Assembly (NCBI RefSeq): GCF_042610495.1
Contig: NZ_JBHGAP010000006.1
Location: 158,239 to 222,238 of the forward strand
Origin: RU20A sp042610495
GTDB taxonomy: Bacteria; Pseudomonadota; Alphaproteobacteria; Rhizobiales; Rhizobiaceae
Reading direction: 5' to 3'
DNA length: 64,000 bases
Every line of letters begins with the position of its first letter. The stretch's first letter is position 1. A program made the translations under genes and the position numbers. Under the pieces are notes generated by a model. The model was not told the DNA's origin. It worked only from the letters and a program-made list of their open reading frames with translations, and did not search any database. Below are positions 1 through 8,654 of the stretch, in pieces.

Positions 1-401
1 GCGCGAACCGTGCCGCTGTTTTGCGAGCCGGCATCCAGCATCCCGTAGGCGCGTGCAATCACCATCGCGGAATCCTCGATCAGGGGGAAACCGACCTTGA
101 CGCCGAAACTGCGCTCGATGTCCCGTAGCCAGGCAACATGGGCGTAGAGACTGTCGACGGACAGTGCGAGCAGGTCGCAACCGAGCTTTGCGAAGTCCGG
201 CTGCGCCTTCGCGAAGGCGATGAATTCGCTCGTGCAGACGGAGGTGAAATCGGCCGGGTGGGAGAAGAACACGAGCCAGCGCCCGCGGTAATCCGACAGC
301 GAGAGATCGCCCGCGGTCGAGCGCGCCCGGAAGCCGGGAGCCCGGTCGTGAAGGCGCAGGGTCGGTGCCTGCGATGGCTGGCTGACGTCAACCCCATCCA
401 T
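1..401 (-). CDS. Peroxiredoxin (AhpC/TSA, 1-Cys type), 3' end off the window
   Basis: This is a thiol peroxidase that reduces H2O2 and organic peroxides in the cytoplasm. The reverse strand reads a thioredoxin-fold N-terminus ending in the window edge, with the peroxidatic motif PADFTSVCTSEF, where the Cys is the catalytic residue, and a following LSVDSLYAHVAWLRDI segment typical of PRDX6-like enzymes. Two in-frame ATGs exist. The one at 408-410 touches the AGGAGG (411-416) directly, while the one at 399-401 sits 9 nt from it, so 401 is chosen. Only about 134 codons are visible. The gene is divergent from the sulfide operon, which fits an oxidative/sulfur stress pairing by inference. Confidence 0.85.
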   Translation of the reverse strand, partial: MDGVDVSQPSQAPTLRLHDRAPGFRARSTAGDLSLSDYRGRWLVFFSHPADFTSVCTSEFIAFAKAQPDFAKLGCDLLALSVDSLYAHVAWLRDIERSFGVKVGFPLIEDSAMVIARAYGMLDAGSQNSGTVR

Positions 402-454
402 ATCCGCCATCCTCCTGGAAACGTGCCGGAATGGATTAGCGCCATACAGGCGAT

Positions 455-483
455 TTGTCACCAGAAATTCATTGTTGCATTAT
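455..483 (+). promoter_or_regulatory. Putative promoter of the sulfur operon
   Basis: TTGTCA (455-460), a 17-nt spacer and CATTAT (478-483) lie in a strikingly AT-rich stretch (about 464-508) inside otherwise GC-rich DNA, 44 nt ahead of the start at 527. In related rhizobia the same operon is controlled by BigR at an AT-rich box over the -10. An equivalent role here is inferred only. Confidence 0.5.
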
Positions 484-526
484 TATTGTAATTATGTATT
501 TTACATCATCGACAGGAGTGAAGCCC

Positions 527-1462
527 ATGACCGCGAGCACAGATATCCACCTCACCCATGCATCGCACATCGTCCGCGAAGCGCTGAGCCATGCGGAGAA
601 GCGCCCGCATGTTACGTCCTTCTTCGATCCCGCGACCTTTACCGTCAGCCATGTCGTTCGCGATCCCCAGTCGAAGGCCTGCGCGATCATCGACAGCGTC
701 CTCGACTACGATCCTGCGTCCGGCCGGACCGTCAGCGCCTCGGCGCAGTCCCTTATTGATTACGTCAAATCTGAAAGTCTCGAAGTCCAGTGGCTTCTGG
801 AGACGCATGCCCATGCAGATCACCTGTCTGCGGCGCCCTTTCTCCAGAAGGAGATCGGCGGCCAGCTGGCGATCGGTCGTGACATCATCCGCGTACAGGA
901 GGTGTTCGGCAAGATTTTCAACGCCGGCACCGAGTTCCAGCGCGACGGCAGCCAGTTCGACCAGCTCTTCCAGGATGGCGACCGTTTCAGGATCGGGAAC
1001 CTCGATGCCACGGTGCTGCATGTGCCCGGCCATACGCCGGCCTGCCTTGCCTATGTGATCGGCGACGCGGTCTTCCCCGGCGACACGCTGTTCATGCCGG
1101 ATTTCGGCACGGCGCGCTGCGATTTCCCGGGGGGCGACGCCCGCACACTCTACCGCTCGATCAAGCGGCTGAACCAATTGCCGGGCGAAGCCCGCATGTT
1201 CATGTGCCACGACTACAAGGCGGCCGGCCGCGATACCTATGCCTGGGAAACAACCGTCGACGCAGAGCGCACCGGCAATATCCACGTTCACGACGGCGTC
1301 AGCGAAGACGAATTCGTCGCGATGCGGACCGCGCGCGATGCAACACTTGCCATGCCGAAGCTGATCCTGCCGTCGGTGCAGGTGAACATGCGGGGCGGCC
1401 AGATGCCGCCGGCGGAAGAAAACGGGGTCCGCTACCTGAAGATCCCCGTCAACGCCCTCTAA
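527..1462 (+). CDS. MBL-fold hydrolase, ETHE1/Blh-like persulfide dioxygenase
   Basis: This is a 311-aa metallo-beta-lactamase-fold protein of the persulfide dioxygenase type, which oxidises glutathione persulfide to sulfite. The metal motif THAHADHLS (His94, His96, Asp98, His99) is present, followed by HVPGHTPA and GDTLFMPDFGTARCDFPGG, with a distal CHDYK. The start at 527 has CAGGAG at 513-518; an upstream extension to 455 has no good ribosome site. Unlike bifunctional Blh there is no DUF442/rhodanese domain. It is followed closely by two YeeE genes and a TauE exporter, the usual sulfide-detoxification set. The enzyme class is confident and the exact substrate is inferred. Confidence 0.85.
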   Translation: MTASTDIHLTHASHIVREALSHAEKRPHVTSFFDPATFTVSHVVRDPQSKACAIIDSVLDYDPASGRTVSASAQSLIDYVKSESLEVQWLLETHAHADHLSAAPFLQKEIGGQLAIGRDIIRVQEVFGKIFNAGTEFQRDGSQFDQLFQDGDRFRIGNLDATVLHVPGHTPACLAYVIGDAVFPGDTLFMPDFGTARCDFPGGDARTLYRSIKRLNQLPGEARMFMCHDYKAAGRDTYAWETTVDAERTGNIHVHDGVSEDEFVAMRTARDATLAMPKLILPSVQVNMRGGQMPPAEENGVRYLKIPVNAL

Positions 1463-1478
1463 CGGTCCGGTCTTAACC

Positions 1479-1907
1479 ATGTCCAGTTTCAATGTCCTTT
1501 GGCCGCTTGCGGGCGGCCTTCTCATCGGCCTCTCGGCGGCGCTCTACCTGCTGCTGAACGGGCGCATTGCCGGCATATCCGGCCTTGCCGCAAGCGCGGT
1601 CGGCCTGTCCGGCCCGCGACCCGGGCTTCTCGGCCTCGGCTTCCTTGGCGGCATCCTTGCCGGCGCTGCAGCGGCCGTCACCTGGATCCGGCAGCCGGAT
1701 CTGACGATCACGGCGTCACCGCTGCTTCTCGTCGCCGGCGGATTGCTGGTCGGTTTCGGAACGCGTCTCGGATCGGGATGCACCAGCGGCCACGGGGTCT
1801 GCGGACTGGCTCGCCTGTCGCCACGGTCGATCGCCGCCACCGCGACCTTCATGATCGTGGCGGCTGTCACGGTCACTGTCATGCGCCATCTAGCAGGAGG
1901 TGCGTGA
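1479..1907 (+). CDS. YeeE/YedE family membrane protein (first half-size unit)
   Basis: This is a 142-aa integral membrane protein of the YeeE/YedE (TsuA) thiosulfate-transport family. It has about four hydrophobic segments and the conserved cysteine motifs GSGCTSGHG and GVCGLARLS near residues 95-115, which in TsuA conduct thiosulfate. It starts 16 nt after the MBL gene, and its TGA overlaps the next ATG by one base, so the two YeeE genes are translationally coupled. Together they probably form one two-part channel for a reduced sulfur species in the inner membrane. Confidence 0.85.
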   Translation: MSSFNVLWPLAGGLLIGLSAALYLLLNGRIAGISGLAASAVGLSGPRPGLLGLGFLGGILAGAAAAVTWIRQPDLTITASPLLLVAGGLLVGFGTRLGSGCTSGHGVCGLARLSPRSIAATATFMIVAAVTVTVMRHLAGGA

Positions 1908-2323
1908 TGGCCTATCGGCTCCTCGCGGCGATCCTCGCCGGCCTTCTCTTCGGCGCAGGGCTCGTCATCTCCGACATGGTCAATCCAGCCCGCGTCCTCG
2001 CCTTTCTCGACGTCACCGGCGCGTGGGATCCATCGCTGGCCTTTGTCATGGGCGGGGCGCTGATCCCGTCCTCCATTGCCTACGCGATCAAGCGCAAGCG
2101 GACCCGTCCGGTCTTCGACACTGCCTTTCACGTTCCGACCAGCCGCGTCATCGATCGCCCGCTGATCGGCGGCGCCATCCTGTTCGGTCTTGGCTGGGGG
2201 CTTGTGGGCCTCTGCCCCGGCCCCGCGATCGCCTCTCTCGTCACCGGCCGTTGGGAAACGGTGCTGTTTACGCTCGCCATGCTCGCCGGCATGGCGGCCT
2301 ACCGGATGGTTTCGGCGCGGTGA
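1907..2323 (+). CDS. YeeE/YedE family membrane protein (second half-size unit)
   Basis: This 138-aa membrane protein is the partner of the preceding YeeE unit. It begins MAYRLLAAILAGLLFGAGL and has the loop motif ISDMVNPARV and a GLCPGPA cysteine motif near residue 105 that matches the second half of full-length YeeE proteins. The ATG overlaps the previous stop (TGATG), and AGGAGG lies at 1895-1900. The split two-gene arrangement is common in the bigR-type operons of rhizobia. Transport of thiosulfate or sulfide-derived sulfur is inferred from the family and the neighbours. Confidence 0.85.
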   Translation: MAYRLLAAILAGLLFGAGLVISDMVNPARVLAFLDVTGAWDPSLAFVMGGALIPSSIAYAIKRKRTRPVFDTAFHVPTSRVIDRPLIGGAILFGLGWGLVGLCPGPAIASLVTGRWETVLFTLAMLAGMAAYRMVSAR

Positions 2324-2406
2324 CCATAGGCGGAGCCCCCAGGGACCGGTGAGTGACCAACCCCCAGCCTCCAGAAAAAGGCCGCTTGAACGCGGGAGAT
2401 AACATC

Positions 2407-3198
2407 ATGATGCTCGAACCGCTGCAATATGGTCTTGGCGCCCTGTCGGGAGGCCTGGTCGGCTTCACGCTCGGCTTGTTCGGCGGGGGCGGTTCGATCC
2501 TGGCGGTGCCGCTGATGGTCTATCTCGTCGGCGTGCCGAGTGCGCACATGGCGATCGGCACAAGCGCCTTTGCCGTGGCCGCCAATGCCTTTACCAATCT
2601 GATCGGACATGCACGGCTCGGCAACGTCAAATGGCGCTGCGCGGGGATCTACAGCATCGCCGGAATTGCCGGCGCCTTCGTCGGCTCCACCTTCGGCAAG
2701 ATGATCGACGGCGAGAAGCTGCTGATCCTGTTTGCCCTGCTGATGCTGGTCGTCGGAGCCCTCATGTTCCGTGCGCGGGGTGCACAGGGCAATCCCGGCG
2801 CCCAGTGTTCGCGCGGGAATATTCACAAGGTGGCTGGCTTCGGCAGCATGACCGGCGTCTTTTCCGGCTTTTTCGGCATTGGAGGCGGCTTCCTGATCGT
2901 GCCGGGCCTCATCGCTTCCACCAATATGCCAATCCTTTATGCCATCGGCTCTTCGCTTGTGGCGGTCACGGCCTTCGGGCTCACGACGGCCTTGAACTAT
3001 GCCTTCTCGGGCTATGTCGACTGGCTGCTGGCGATCATTTTCATCGTGGGCGGCACGTTTGGCGGCTTTGCAGGATCGGCTCTCGCCAGGCACCTGTCGG
3101 CGCGCAAGGGCACGCTGAACAGCCTCTTTGCCACCCTGATTTTCGTGGTCGCGGCCTATATGCTCTATCGCAGCCTCGGCCCGGTCTCGCACGCCTGA
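2407..3198 (+). CDS. TauE/SafE family sulfite/anion exporter
   Basis: This 263-aa polytopic inner-membrane protein has two pseudo-repeats: GLFGGGGSILAVPLMVYL near the N-terminus and GFFGIGGGFLIVPGL near residue 165, the hallmarks of TauE/SafE. In sulfide-oxidising operons this exporter removes the sulfite made by the dioxygenase. The start at 2407 has GGGAG at 2394-2398; a second ATG follows at once. It is the last gene of the 527-3198 operon and lies 83 nt after the second YeeE gene. Family assignment is firm; sulfite as substrate is inferred from context. Confidence 0.85.
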   Translation: MMLEPLQYGLGALSGGLVGFTLGLFGGGGSILAVPLMVYLVGVPSAHMAIGTSAFAVAANAFTNLIGHARLGNVKWRCAGIYSIAGIAGAFVGSTFGKMIDGEKLLILFALLMLVVGALMFRARGAQGNPGAQCSRGNIHKVAGFGSMTGVFSGFFGIGGGFLIVPGLIASTNMPILYAIGSSLVAVTAFGLTTALNYAFSGYVDWLLAIIFIVGGTFGGFAGSALARHLSARKGTLNSLFATLIFVVAAYMLYRSLGPVSHA

Positions 3199-3307
3199 TC
3201 ATCCGACACCGATGGTCCCGTGTTCGAGACCATCGAAGCGACCGCGCCTGCGGCGGCATCTTGGGGCCAAAGCCCAAACACGGTCCCCCACAGGCGTACG
3301 GCCGTCG

Positions 3308-3763
3308 TCACGCGATCGGCGGGCCCAGAAGATCGATCGCATGTGCGCTGCAGATCTGCGCCAGCGTCTGCTGCTGTTCGGGCGTCGGCGGCAGCTGTTC
3401 GGGCAGGCCGTCCGTTGCGGCGGGGCGGGCGGCGGCGCGCACCATGGTCTCGAAGGCGCCGTTGGTGATGGTGAGGAAGCGGCAATTGTCGGACAGGACG
3501 CGGAAGCTGTGCACGCAGCCCTTGGGCATGTGGATCGTGTCGCCCGTTGCTGTCTCGATGACCTCGCCGTCGCGCTGGAACCGCACCCGGCCCTCGAGGA
3601 TGAAGAAGGTCTCGCTTTCCTTGTGGTGAACGTGCAGCGGCGGCGCGAAATCCTTCGCCATGCGATGCTCGATGATGGACATGCCGTCGGCATTGTCCGC
3701 CTGCTTCAGGTGGACCAGCAGATGGGCCGTCATGAACCAGAGACTTTCGGCATTCGAGGTCAT
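3308..3763 (-). CDS. Cupin-domain protein (quercetinase-like)
   Basis: This is a 151-aa single-domain cupin. Motif 1 is PPLHVHHKESETFFILEG with two metal-ligand histidines and Glu, and motif 2 is PKGCVHSFRV with the last histidine. A C-terminal tail of about 50 residues is rich in Gln and Pro. The start at 3763 has AAGGGA just upstream; longer in-frame starts to 3880 lack support. It is transcribed away from the LysR gene at 4025, across about 260 bp, so it may be its target. The substrate cannot be told from the sequence. Confidence 0.75.
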   Translation of the reverse strand: MTSNAESLWFMTAHLLVHLKQADNADGMSIIEHRMAKDFAPPLHVHHKESETFFILEGRVRFQRDGEVIETATGDTIHMPKGCVHSFRVLSDNCRFLTITNGAFETMVRAAARPAATDGLPEQLPPTPEQQQTLAQICSAHAIDLLGPPIA

Positions 3764-4024
3764 TTCCCTTTTTCCTTTCGTGTGTCGGATCGATCGTGTG
3801 AGTGGCCGCGCGGTTCGGGATTGAACGGCGTTCGGCAGGCACGTTGCGAAACCGGGTGTCGGACTGAAGTCCGGGCGCAACGCCTGAGGCTTCGCTCATC
3901 GCCGCAACGCCGGAACCCTTGATGTCCATCGTCCGAAGCCCCCCGGTTTCGGTGCGCCCGGTTTATCAGGCGGCCCGGCAATGATAAGACCGATCATCGA
4001 GCATCATTGGTTGGAAAATCGAGC

Positions 4025-4930
4025 ATGCGATCCCTCGATCCGCTGGAAGGCCTTGCCGCCTTCATTACCGTAGCCAAGCATTTGAGTTTCACCCGGGCGG
4101 CGGAGGAGCTCGGCATGTCGCGCGCGACCGTCGGCGCGCAGGTTCAGGCCCTCGAGCGCAAGCTCGGGGTGCGGCTGCTGCAGCGCTCGACCCGCGCCGT
4201 CGTGCTGACCGAGGCGGGCTCGGCCTATTTCCAGTCCCTGGTCGGCATCATCCCCCAGGTCCGCGAAGCGGAGCGAGCGGCGCTCAGCTACCAGGAGGAA
4301 GTCGTCGGCAGGCTGAAGATGACCGTGCCGCCCGAGTTCGCGCAGATCCACATGGCTCCCATCATCGCCGAGTTCCTGAAGCGCAACCCGTCGCTTTCGA
4401 TCGACGTCACCTTCTCCCACCGCGCGGTCAATCTGATCGACGAGGGTTATGACCTCGCCATCCGGGGCACCATCGTCCTCGAGCCCAATCTCATCACGCG
4501 CCATCTCGGCGATTCACCGCTCGTTCTCTGCGCCGCACCCGACTATATCGAGAAGCACGGGCTGCCGGCCGAGCCCATGGATCTGCCGGGCCACGCCTGC
4601 CTGCACTTTTCCGGCCTGCGATGGGGCAATGTGTGGATCCTGAGGAAGGACGGCCACACGCTGCGCATTCCCATCGTGCCGCGCTATCTCGCCAATGACG
4701 GAATCTCACTCAGGGACGTGGCTCTCGCCGGCGCCGGAATCACGCTGCTGCCGATGTTCGAGATCGGGCCGGAAATCCGGTCCGGCCGTCTCGTCCGCCT
4801 GCTGGAGGACTGGACGATTGGCTCCATTCCCGTGCATGCCGTCTATCCCGACAACAGGAACATCGCCTCGAAGGTCCGCCGCTTTACCGACTTCCTCGTG
4901 AAAAGGCTGCCGAAGGACGCGTTCTCCTAA
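4025..4930 (+). CDS. LysR family transcriptional regulator
   Basis: This is a 301-aa LTTR. An N-terminal winged HTH (FTRAAEELGMSRATVGAQVQ, about residues 19-38, then KLGVRLLQRSTRAV) is followed by a substrate-binding effector domain of the CrgA/AaeR-like group. The ATG at 4025 starts MRSLDPLEGLAAF; a TTG at 4007 would add six residues. It faces the cupin gene divergently, the classic LTTR layout, so control of the 3308-3763 cupin and of itself is likely. No clear T-N11-A palindrome was proved by eye. Confidence 0.85.
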   Translation: MRSLDPLEGLAAFITVAKHLSFTRAAEELGMSRATVGAQVQALERKLGVRLLQRSTRAVVLTEAGSAYFQSLVGIIPQVREAERAALSYQEEVVGRLKMTVPPEFAQIHMAPIIAEFLKRNPSLSIDVTFSHRAVNLIDEGYDLAIRGTIVLEPNLITRHLGDSPLVLCAAPDYIEKHGLPAEPMDLPGHACLHFSGLRWGNVWILRKDGHTLRIPIVPRYLANDGISLRDVALAGAGITLLPMFEIGPEIRSGRLVRLLEDWTIGSIPVHAVYPDNRNIASKVRRFTDFLVKRLPKDAFS

Positions 4931-4993
4931 GGTTGAGGGCTCGTTCATACGCAGGCGGCAGCGGGCAATGCTCCTGCCTTTGTTTTCTACCTC

Positions 4994-6232
4994 CTACCCC
5001 AGCAGCATCCGCAGATGGTCGTTAAGGAACCGTCCCTTGGGATCAAGGCTGCGGCGCAGCTGGCGGAAATCATCGGCGCGCGGATAGAGATCGGTCACGT
5101 CCTGCGTGTCGAGGAAGTGCATCTTGCCCCAGTGGGGACGCGAATTGTAGCCGCGCAGGATGGTATCGACATCCTTGAGGAAGGCCCAGTAATCGATGCC
5201 GGGGCCGCCGGATACCGAGAGCGTGATGCTGTCCTGCTTGTGGAACGGGCTCATCCAGGCGGGATCGCCGGCGGTGAAGCGGTATTCGATCGGGTAGATG
5301 CAATTGGTGTGCTTGGTCAGCATCAGCTCGCGCACGGCGCGGATCGAGGCCTTGCCGTGCTCCAGCGGCACGGCATATTCGAGCTCCACGAAGTTCGGGA
5401 CATATTCGATCGGATAGACCTCGGAACTATAGGCGATCTTCTCGAATTCGCTTTCCATGGGCGCGGCCGTGGTGATGTCCATCACCTTCATCTCGCAGAC
5501 ATCGGCGGTCTTGCTGGTCGAGGAGACAGCCGACGTATCCGGCAGGCAGTAGAGATGCCGGCTTTCGGGAACCGGGCACCAGAAGAAGCCGAAGTGCCGG
5601 TGGTTGGCGGCCAGTTCGTCGTGGCGCTCCATGCAGGTCTCGAAATCGTCGCGCCAGAGCCTTTCATGCAGATTGTAGGCATCCATGACATTCAGCGTCA
5701 GGGAGGAGATGATGCCGAGCGAACCGACCGAGACCTGGGCAGCATGCAGCAGGTCCAAGTCGGTGCCATCGATGTCGAGCACATCGCCGCTCGCCGTCAC
5801 CAGCCGCATGCCGGCAATGGAGGAGGCGAGATTGCCGAGCGTGATGCCCGTGCCGTGCGTGCCGGTGGTGAAGGCGCCGGCGACCGCCTGGCTGTCGATG
5901 TCGCCCTGGTTGGTGAGCGAAAGCCCGTGTTCCTTCAGCGTCCTGCCGATCTCGTTGATGCGGGTGCCGCCGGCGACCGTGATCTGCCGGCGCGCCTTGT
6001 CGACCGACTGAACGCCGCGCAGCCTTTCCAGCGACAGAAGCAGTCCGTTGGTGCCCACCACAGGCGTGAAGGAATGTCCCGATCCCGCCACGCGCACGGC
6101 AAGATCGCGCCGGTTGGCCTCGTGCACGAGTTCGGCCACCTCGGCCTCCGTCTCCGGCGTCGCCCTGAACTGCGAGACGCAATACTGGTTGCCGACCCAG
6201 TTGCGCCACATGCCACCCTTTTCGAGACCCAT
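4994..6232 (-). CDS. FAD-linked aldonolactone/alditol oxidase (ALO family)
   Basis: This 412-aa flavoenzyme is related to D-arabinono-1,4-lactone oxidase, L-gulonolactone oxidase and xylitol oxidase. The N-terminal FAD_binding_4 domain carries RVAGSGHSFTPV, whose His is the covalent FAD attachment site in this family, and then TNQGDIDSQAVAGA. The C-terminal ALO domain has RPHWGKMHFL and ends in SLDPKGRFLNDHL. The start at 6232 has AGGAG upstream and lies 10 nt after the SDR stop, so the two form one operon. It probably oxidises a polyol or sugar lactone in the cytoplasm. The true substrate is unknown. Confidence 0.85.
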   Translation of the reverse strand: MGLEKGGMWRNWVGNQYCVSQFRATPETEAEVAELVHEANRRDLAVRVAGSGHSFTPVVGTNGLLLSLERLRGVQSVDKARRQITVAGGTRINEIGRTLKEHGLSLTNQGDIDSQAVAGAFTTGTHGTGITLGNLASSIAGMRLVTASGDVLDIDGTDLDLLHAAQVSVGSLGIISSLTLNVMDAYNLHERLWRDDFETCMERHDELAANHRHFGFFWCPVPESRHLYCLPDTSAVSSTSKTADVCEMKVMDITTAAPMESEFEKIAYSSEVYPIEYVPNFVELEYAVPLEHGKASIRAVRELMLTKHTNCIYPIEYRFTAGDPAWMSPFHKQDSITLSVSGGPGIDYWAFLKDVDTILRGYNSRPHWGKMHFLDTQDVTDLYPRADDFRQLRRSLDPKGRFLNDHLRMLLG

Positions 6233-6242
6233 CGTCTTCTCC

Positions 6243-7010
6243 TCAGACCGCGGTAAAGCCGTTATCGACGAACAGATGCGCACCGTTGACGAAGCTCGAC
6301 TCGTCGCTGGCGAGATAAAGGGCGGCCTTCGCCACCTCGTCCGGCCGGCACATGCGGCCCTGCTGGGCGGCAATGGCGGCCTCGGAGACATCCACGCCAT
6401 GGCGGGTGAGTTCCTCGACCTCGCGCTGGCCATGCGCGGTCTGGATGAAGCCGGGGCAGACGGCATTGCAGCGGATGTTGCGATCCCGGAATTCGACGGC
6501 GATGGCGCGGGCGAACATATGGCAGGCGCCCTTCGTCGTGTTGTAGGCCACCTCCATCGGGGTCGCCGCGACGGCCGAGATCGAGGAGGTGCAGACGATG
6601 GAACCACCGCCGGCCTCGATCATCTGCGGCAGAACGGCGCGCGTCATCAGGAACATGCTGCGCACATTGATGGCCATCAGCCGGTCCCAGTCCGCAACGC
6701 TGGTTTCCAGGAAGGGGCCGATGATGATGGTGCCGGCATGGTTGAAGAGCACGGTGATCGCGCCGAGCTCGGCCGAAATCGCCGCGACGGCCGCGGCCAC
6801 CTGTCCTTCATCGGAAACATCGGCCGCCGCGAAGGCCACCCGGTAGCCGTCGGCGCGCAGCCGTGCCGCAACCGCCGCACCCTCGCTCTTCGGGAGATCG
6901 ACAATCCCGACTGCGGCACCTTCGCGCGCAAAAAGCTCCGTCGCGGCCAGCCCGCAACCGCCGGCGCCCCCACTGATCAGCGCCACCTTTCCGTCAAGCC
7001 GTCCCGCCAT
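6243..7010 (-). CDS. SDR family oxidoreductase
   Basis: This is a 255-aa classical short-chain dehydrogenase. The cofactor loop is SGGAGGCG (a variant of TGxxxGxG) near residue 13, with NHAGTI in place of NNAG. The active site is Ser in CTSSIS and the YNTTK motif near residue 155. D37-region IVDLP suggests NAD(H) preference. The start at 7010 follows AAGGAG. It is the first gene of the operon with the FAD-linked lactone/alditol oxidase, so a polyol or sugar acid pathway is likely. Confidence 0.85.
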   Translation of the reverse strand: MAGRLDGKVALISGGAGGCGLAATELFAREGAAVGIVDLPKSEGAAVAARLRADGYRVAFAAADVSDEGQVAAAVAAISAELGAITVLFNHAGTIIIGPFLETSVADWDRLMAINVRSMFLMTRAVLPQMIEAGGGSIVCTSSISAVAATPMEVAYNTTKGACHMFARAIAVEFRDRNIRCNAVCPGFIQTAHGQREVEELTRHGVDVSEAAIAAQQGRMCRPDEVAKAALYLASDESSFVNGAHLFVDNGFTAV

Positions 7011-7129
7011 GGGGTCTCCTTTCGCCGCGTCGAAGCCCTGGAGAATGGATCAGGGACACCCCATCGGGCCGATCCTGCATCCCACCCCACGGGCTTTCCG
7101 CCCCTGTTTCGAGATCGCAGTCTGGCCCA

Positions 7130-7157
7130 TTGCAACGGGTTCGTCCATCTTTGCAAC
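7130..7157. promoter_or_regulatory. Two TTGCAAC direct repeats 21 bp apart
   Basis: TTGCAAC occurs at 7130-7136 and again at 7151-7157, exactly two helical turns apart, about 120 bp upstream of the SDR-oxidase operon (reverse strand). Such phased heptamers often mark operator half-sites. The rest of the 319-bp gap between 7011 and 7329 holds no gene that I can support. Confidence 0.3.
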
Positions 7158-7329
7158 AGCAGCGGCACACATCCCGTTTCAGCCGAGACCCGCTTGGCAG
7201 CGCCCATCCCCGACGGGAAAGCCCTCGCCCCTCAAACCGGCACGGGCGGCGCTGCGCCATCCGGCCAGCGTGATGTTCGATCCTGTGCCCTGATGTGTCC
7301 GCGCCACCAAGGATGCGCGGCGGCTGGCC

Positions 7330-8463
7330 CTACATGATCCCCCAAGCCCGGAACCGCCCCCGGCCCGTCATCTCTCTCAACCCCAGTTCCTGCACGATCC
7401 GCCGCGCTGCCTGTGGCGTGACGTCCAGCGCCTTCGCCACCATGCCGGCCGAGATCAGCGGCCGCGCCATGACGAGGTCGACAAGCTCGGGAAGTTTCGA
7501 CGACGTCCGACGTCCCGCGAGCTTTCGCTGCATCATCTGCCGCGCCAGTGCCAGCCTATCATGTTCCTTGAGCCCCGTTTCGGCAGCGATCGTCATCGCC
7601 TTGGCAATCGCCAGCAGTCGTGTTTCCCGATCCCGATGCCGGCGCCGGTCGACGGGAATGGCCTTGAGCCCGAGATTGATGGCGGCGAGATGGTCGCCGG
7701 TCGTGAGGCCGCCATCGCGCAGGAGAGAGGCAGCCAGCAGGCGCCCGAGCCAAGGCGCATGCTGAAGCACCGCGATCTCGTTCCAGGCATCGAGAGCGAC
7801 GACCGCCTGCATCACCGGCGGAAAATCCTGGACGCGGGCCAGAACGTCCCGCCACGCCTCCAGACGCTCGTCCTCATCCCAATCAAGGTCGTAGACCAGG
7901 GGATCCTTGTGGGTTGCGCTTCGGGCGCCCGCCGGCGCCCTGGCCTCCTCGATGGCGGCATCGGAGCGGGCGAGCACAGCGTCGATTGCCGCGAAGGCGT
8001 CATCCAGTTCGTCGGCCTCCGCATCCTGCACCTGCCCATGCGCGGCCGGTGCGGCGGACACGCCCATCTCTTCCTCCGGCAGGGGCACCGTATCGCCATC
8101 CGGCGATGCCGGTGCCGTCACCCGTCCGCGCAACGAGGCGAGACCGGCGGCCGACAGCGCCCAGCCCGGCGGATGCGCGGCGATGCGCCGTCGGGTTTTC
8201 AGAATGTCGCGGGCAATGGTGAGTTCGTGGGTCGGCGCACGAATGTCGCGCAGCGCATCATGCAGGACAAGATCCTCGAGATGAACGAGCTCGCCATCCA
8301 CCCAGAGCGAGGCATGCGCATCGAGAAAGTGAGACCGTTCGACAAGCCCTCCGCCGACGGGGGACCGATGGAGGCGCTCATCGAGCCGGACAAGCGCCAC
8401 GGCGGCGTCGGAGACAGGCCGCAGGAGTGCATGAACGGGCATTTTCGTGAGATCATAAGACAT
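7330..8463 (-). CDS. DUF1612/HTH protein of rhizobial plasmids (RHE_PE00001-like)
   Basis: This 377-aa protein belongs to a family seen mostly on rhizobial plasmids, with an N-terminal part (PVHALLRPVSDAAVALVRLD), a DUF1612 region in the middle, and a C-terminal winged-HTH-like segment (ISAGMVAKALDVTPQAARRI, about residues 338-357). The middle, residues 125-185, is acidic and low in complexity. Function is unknown; a DNA-binding role is inferred from the C-terminal helix-turn-helix. It is divergent from vapBC. The start at 8463 (MSYDLTKMP) matches relatives, although the ribosome site is poor. Confidence 0.75.
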   Translation of the reverse strand: MSYDLTKMPVHALLRPVSDAAVALVRLDERLHRSPVGGGLVERSHFLDAHASLWVDGELVHLEDLVLHDALRDIRAPTHELTIARDILKTRRRIAAHPPGWALSAAGLASLRGRVTAPASPDGDTVPLPEEEMGVSAAPAAHGQVQDAEADELDDAFAAIDAVLARSDAAIEEARAPAGARSATHKDPLVYDLDWDEDERLEAWRDVLARVQDFPPVMQAVVALDAWNEIAVLQHAPWLGRLLAASLLRDGGLTTGDHLAAINLGLKAIPVDRRRHRDRETRLLAIAKAMTIAAETGLKEHDRLALARQMMQRKLAGRRTSSKLPELVDLVMARPLISAGMVAKALDVTPQAARRIVQELGLREMTGRGRFRAWGIM

Positions 8464-8553
8464 TGAAATTATGGTAAAGGATTCGTTAAGCGAAATCCAT
8501 GTGCCACTTAGAGTTCAACAGACGACCCGACCGTGGCTCAAGGTATTCACTGC

Positions 8554-8627
8554 CGATAACTAAATCTTATCGATGATGAGATGGCTCGGGCGTGATTGTT
8601 GCCATCACCGTCCGGAAGACCTATGTT
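8554..8627 (+). promoter_or_regulatory. Inverted repeat and promoter ahead of vapBC
   Basis: CGATAA (8554-8559), a 7-nt spacer and TTATCG (8567-8572) form an inverted repeat. Just downstream, TTGCCA (8599-8604), 17 nt and TATGTT (8622-8627) make a good promoter for the antitoxin start at 8655. VapBC complexes usually bind an inverted repeat near their promoter; whether this one is the operator is inferred. Confidence 0.45.
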
Positions 8628-8654
8628 CAGCGGGTCCAAACAGCGAGACGAGCG

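Noticed and set aside
138..491. Plus-strand frame of 117 codons at the left edge
   Set aside because: It is antisense to a clear peroxiredoxin with its catalytic Cys motif.
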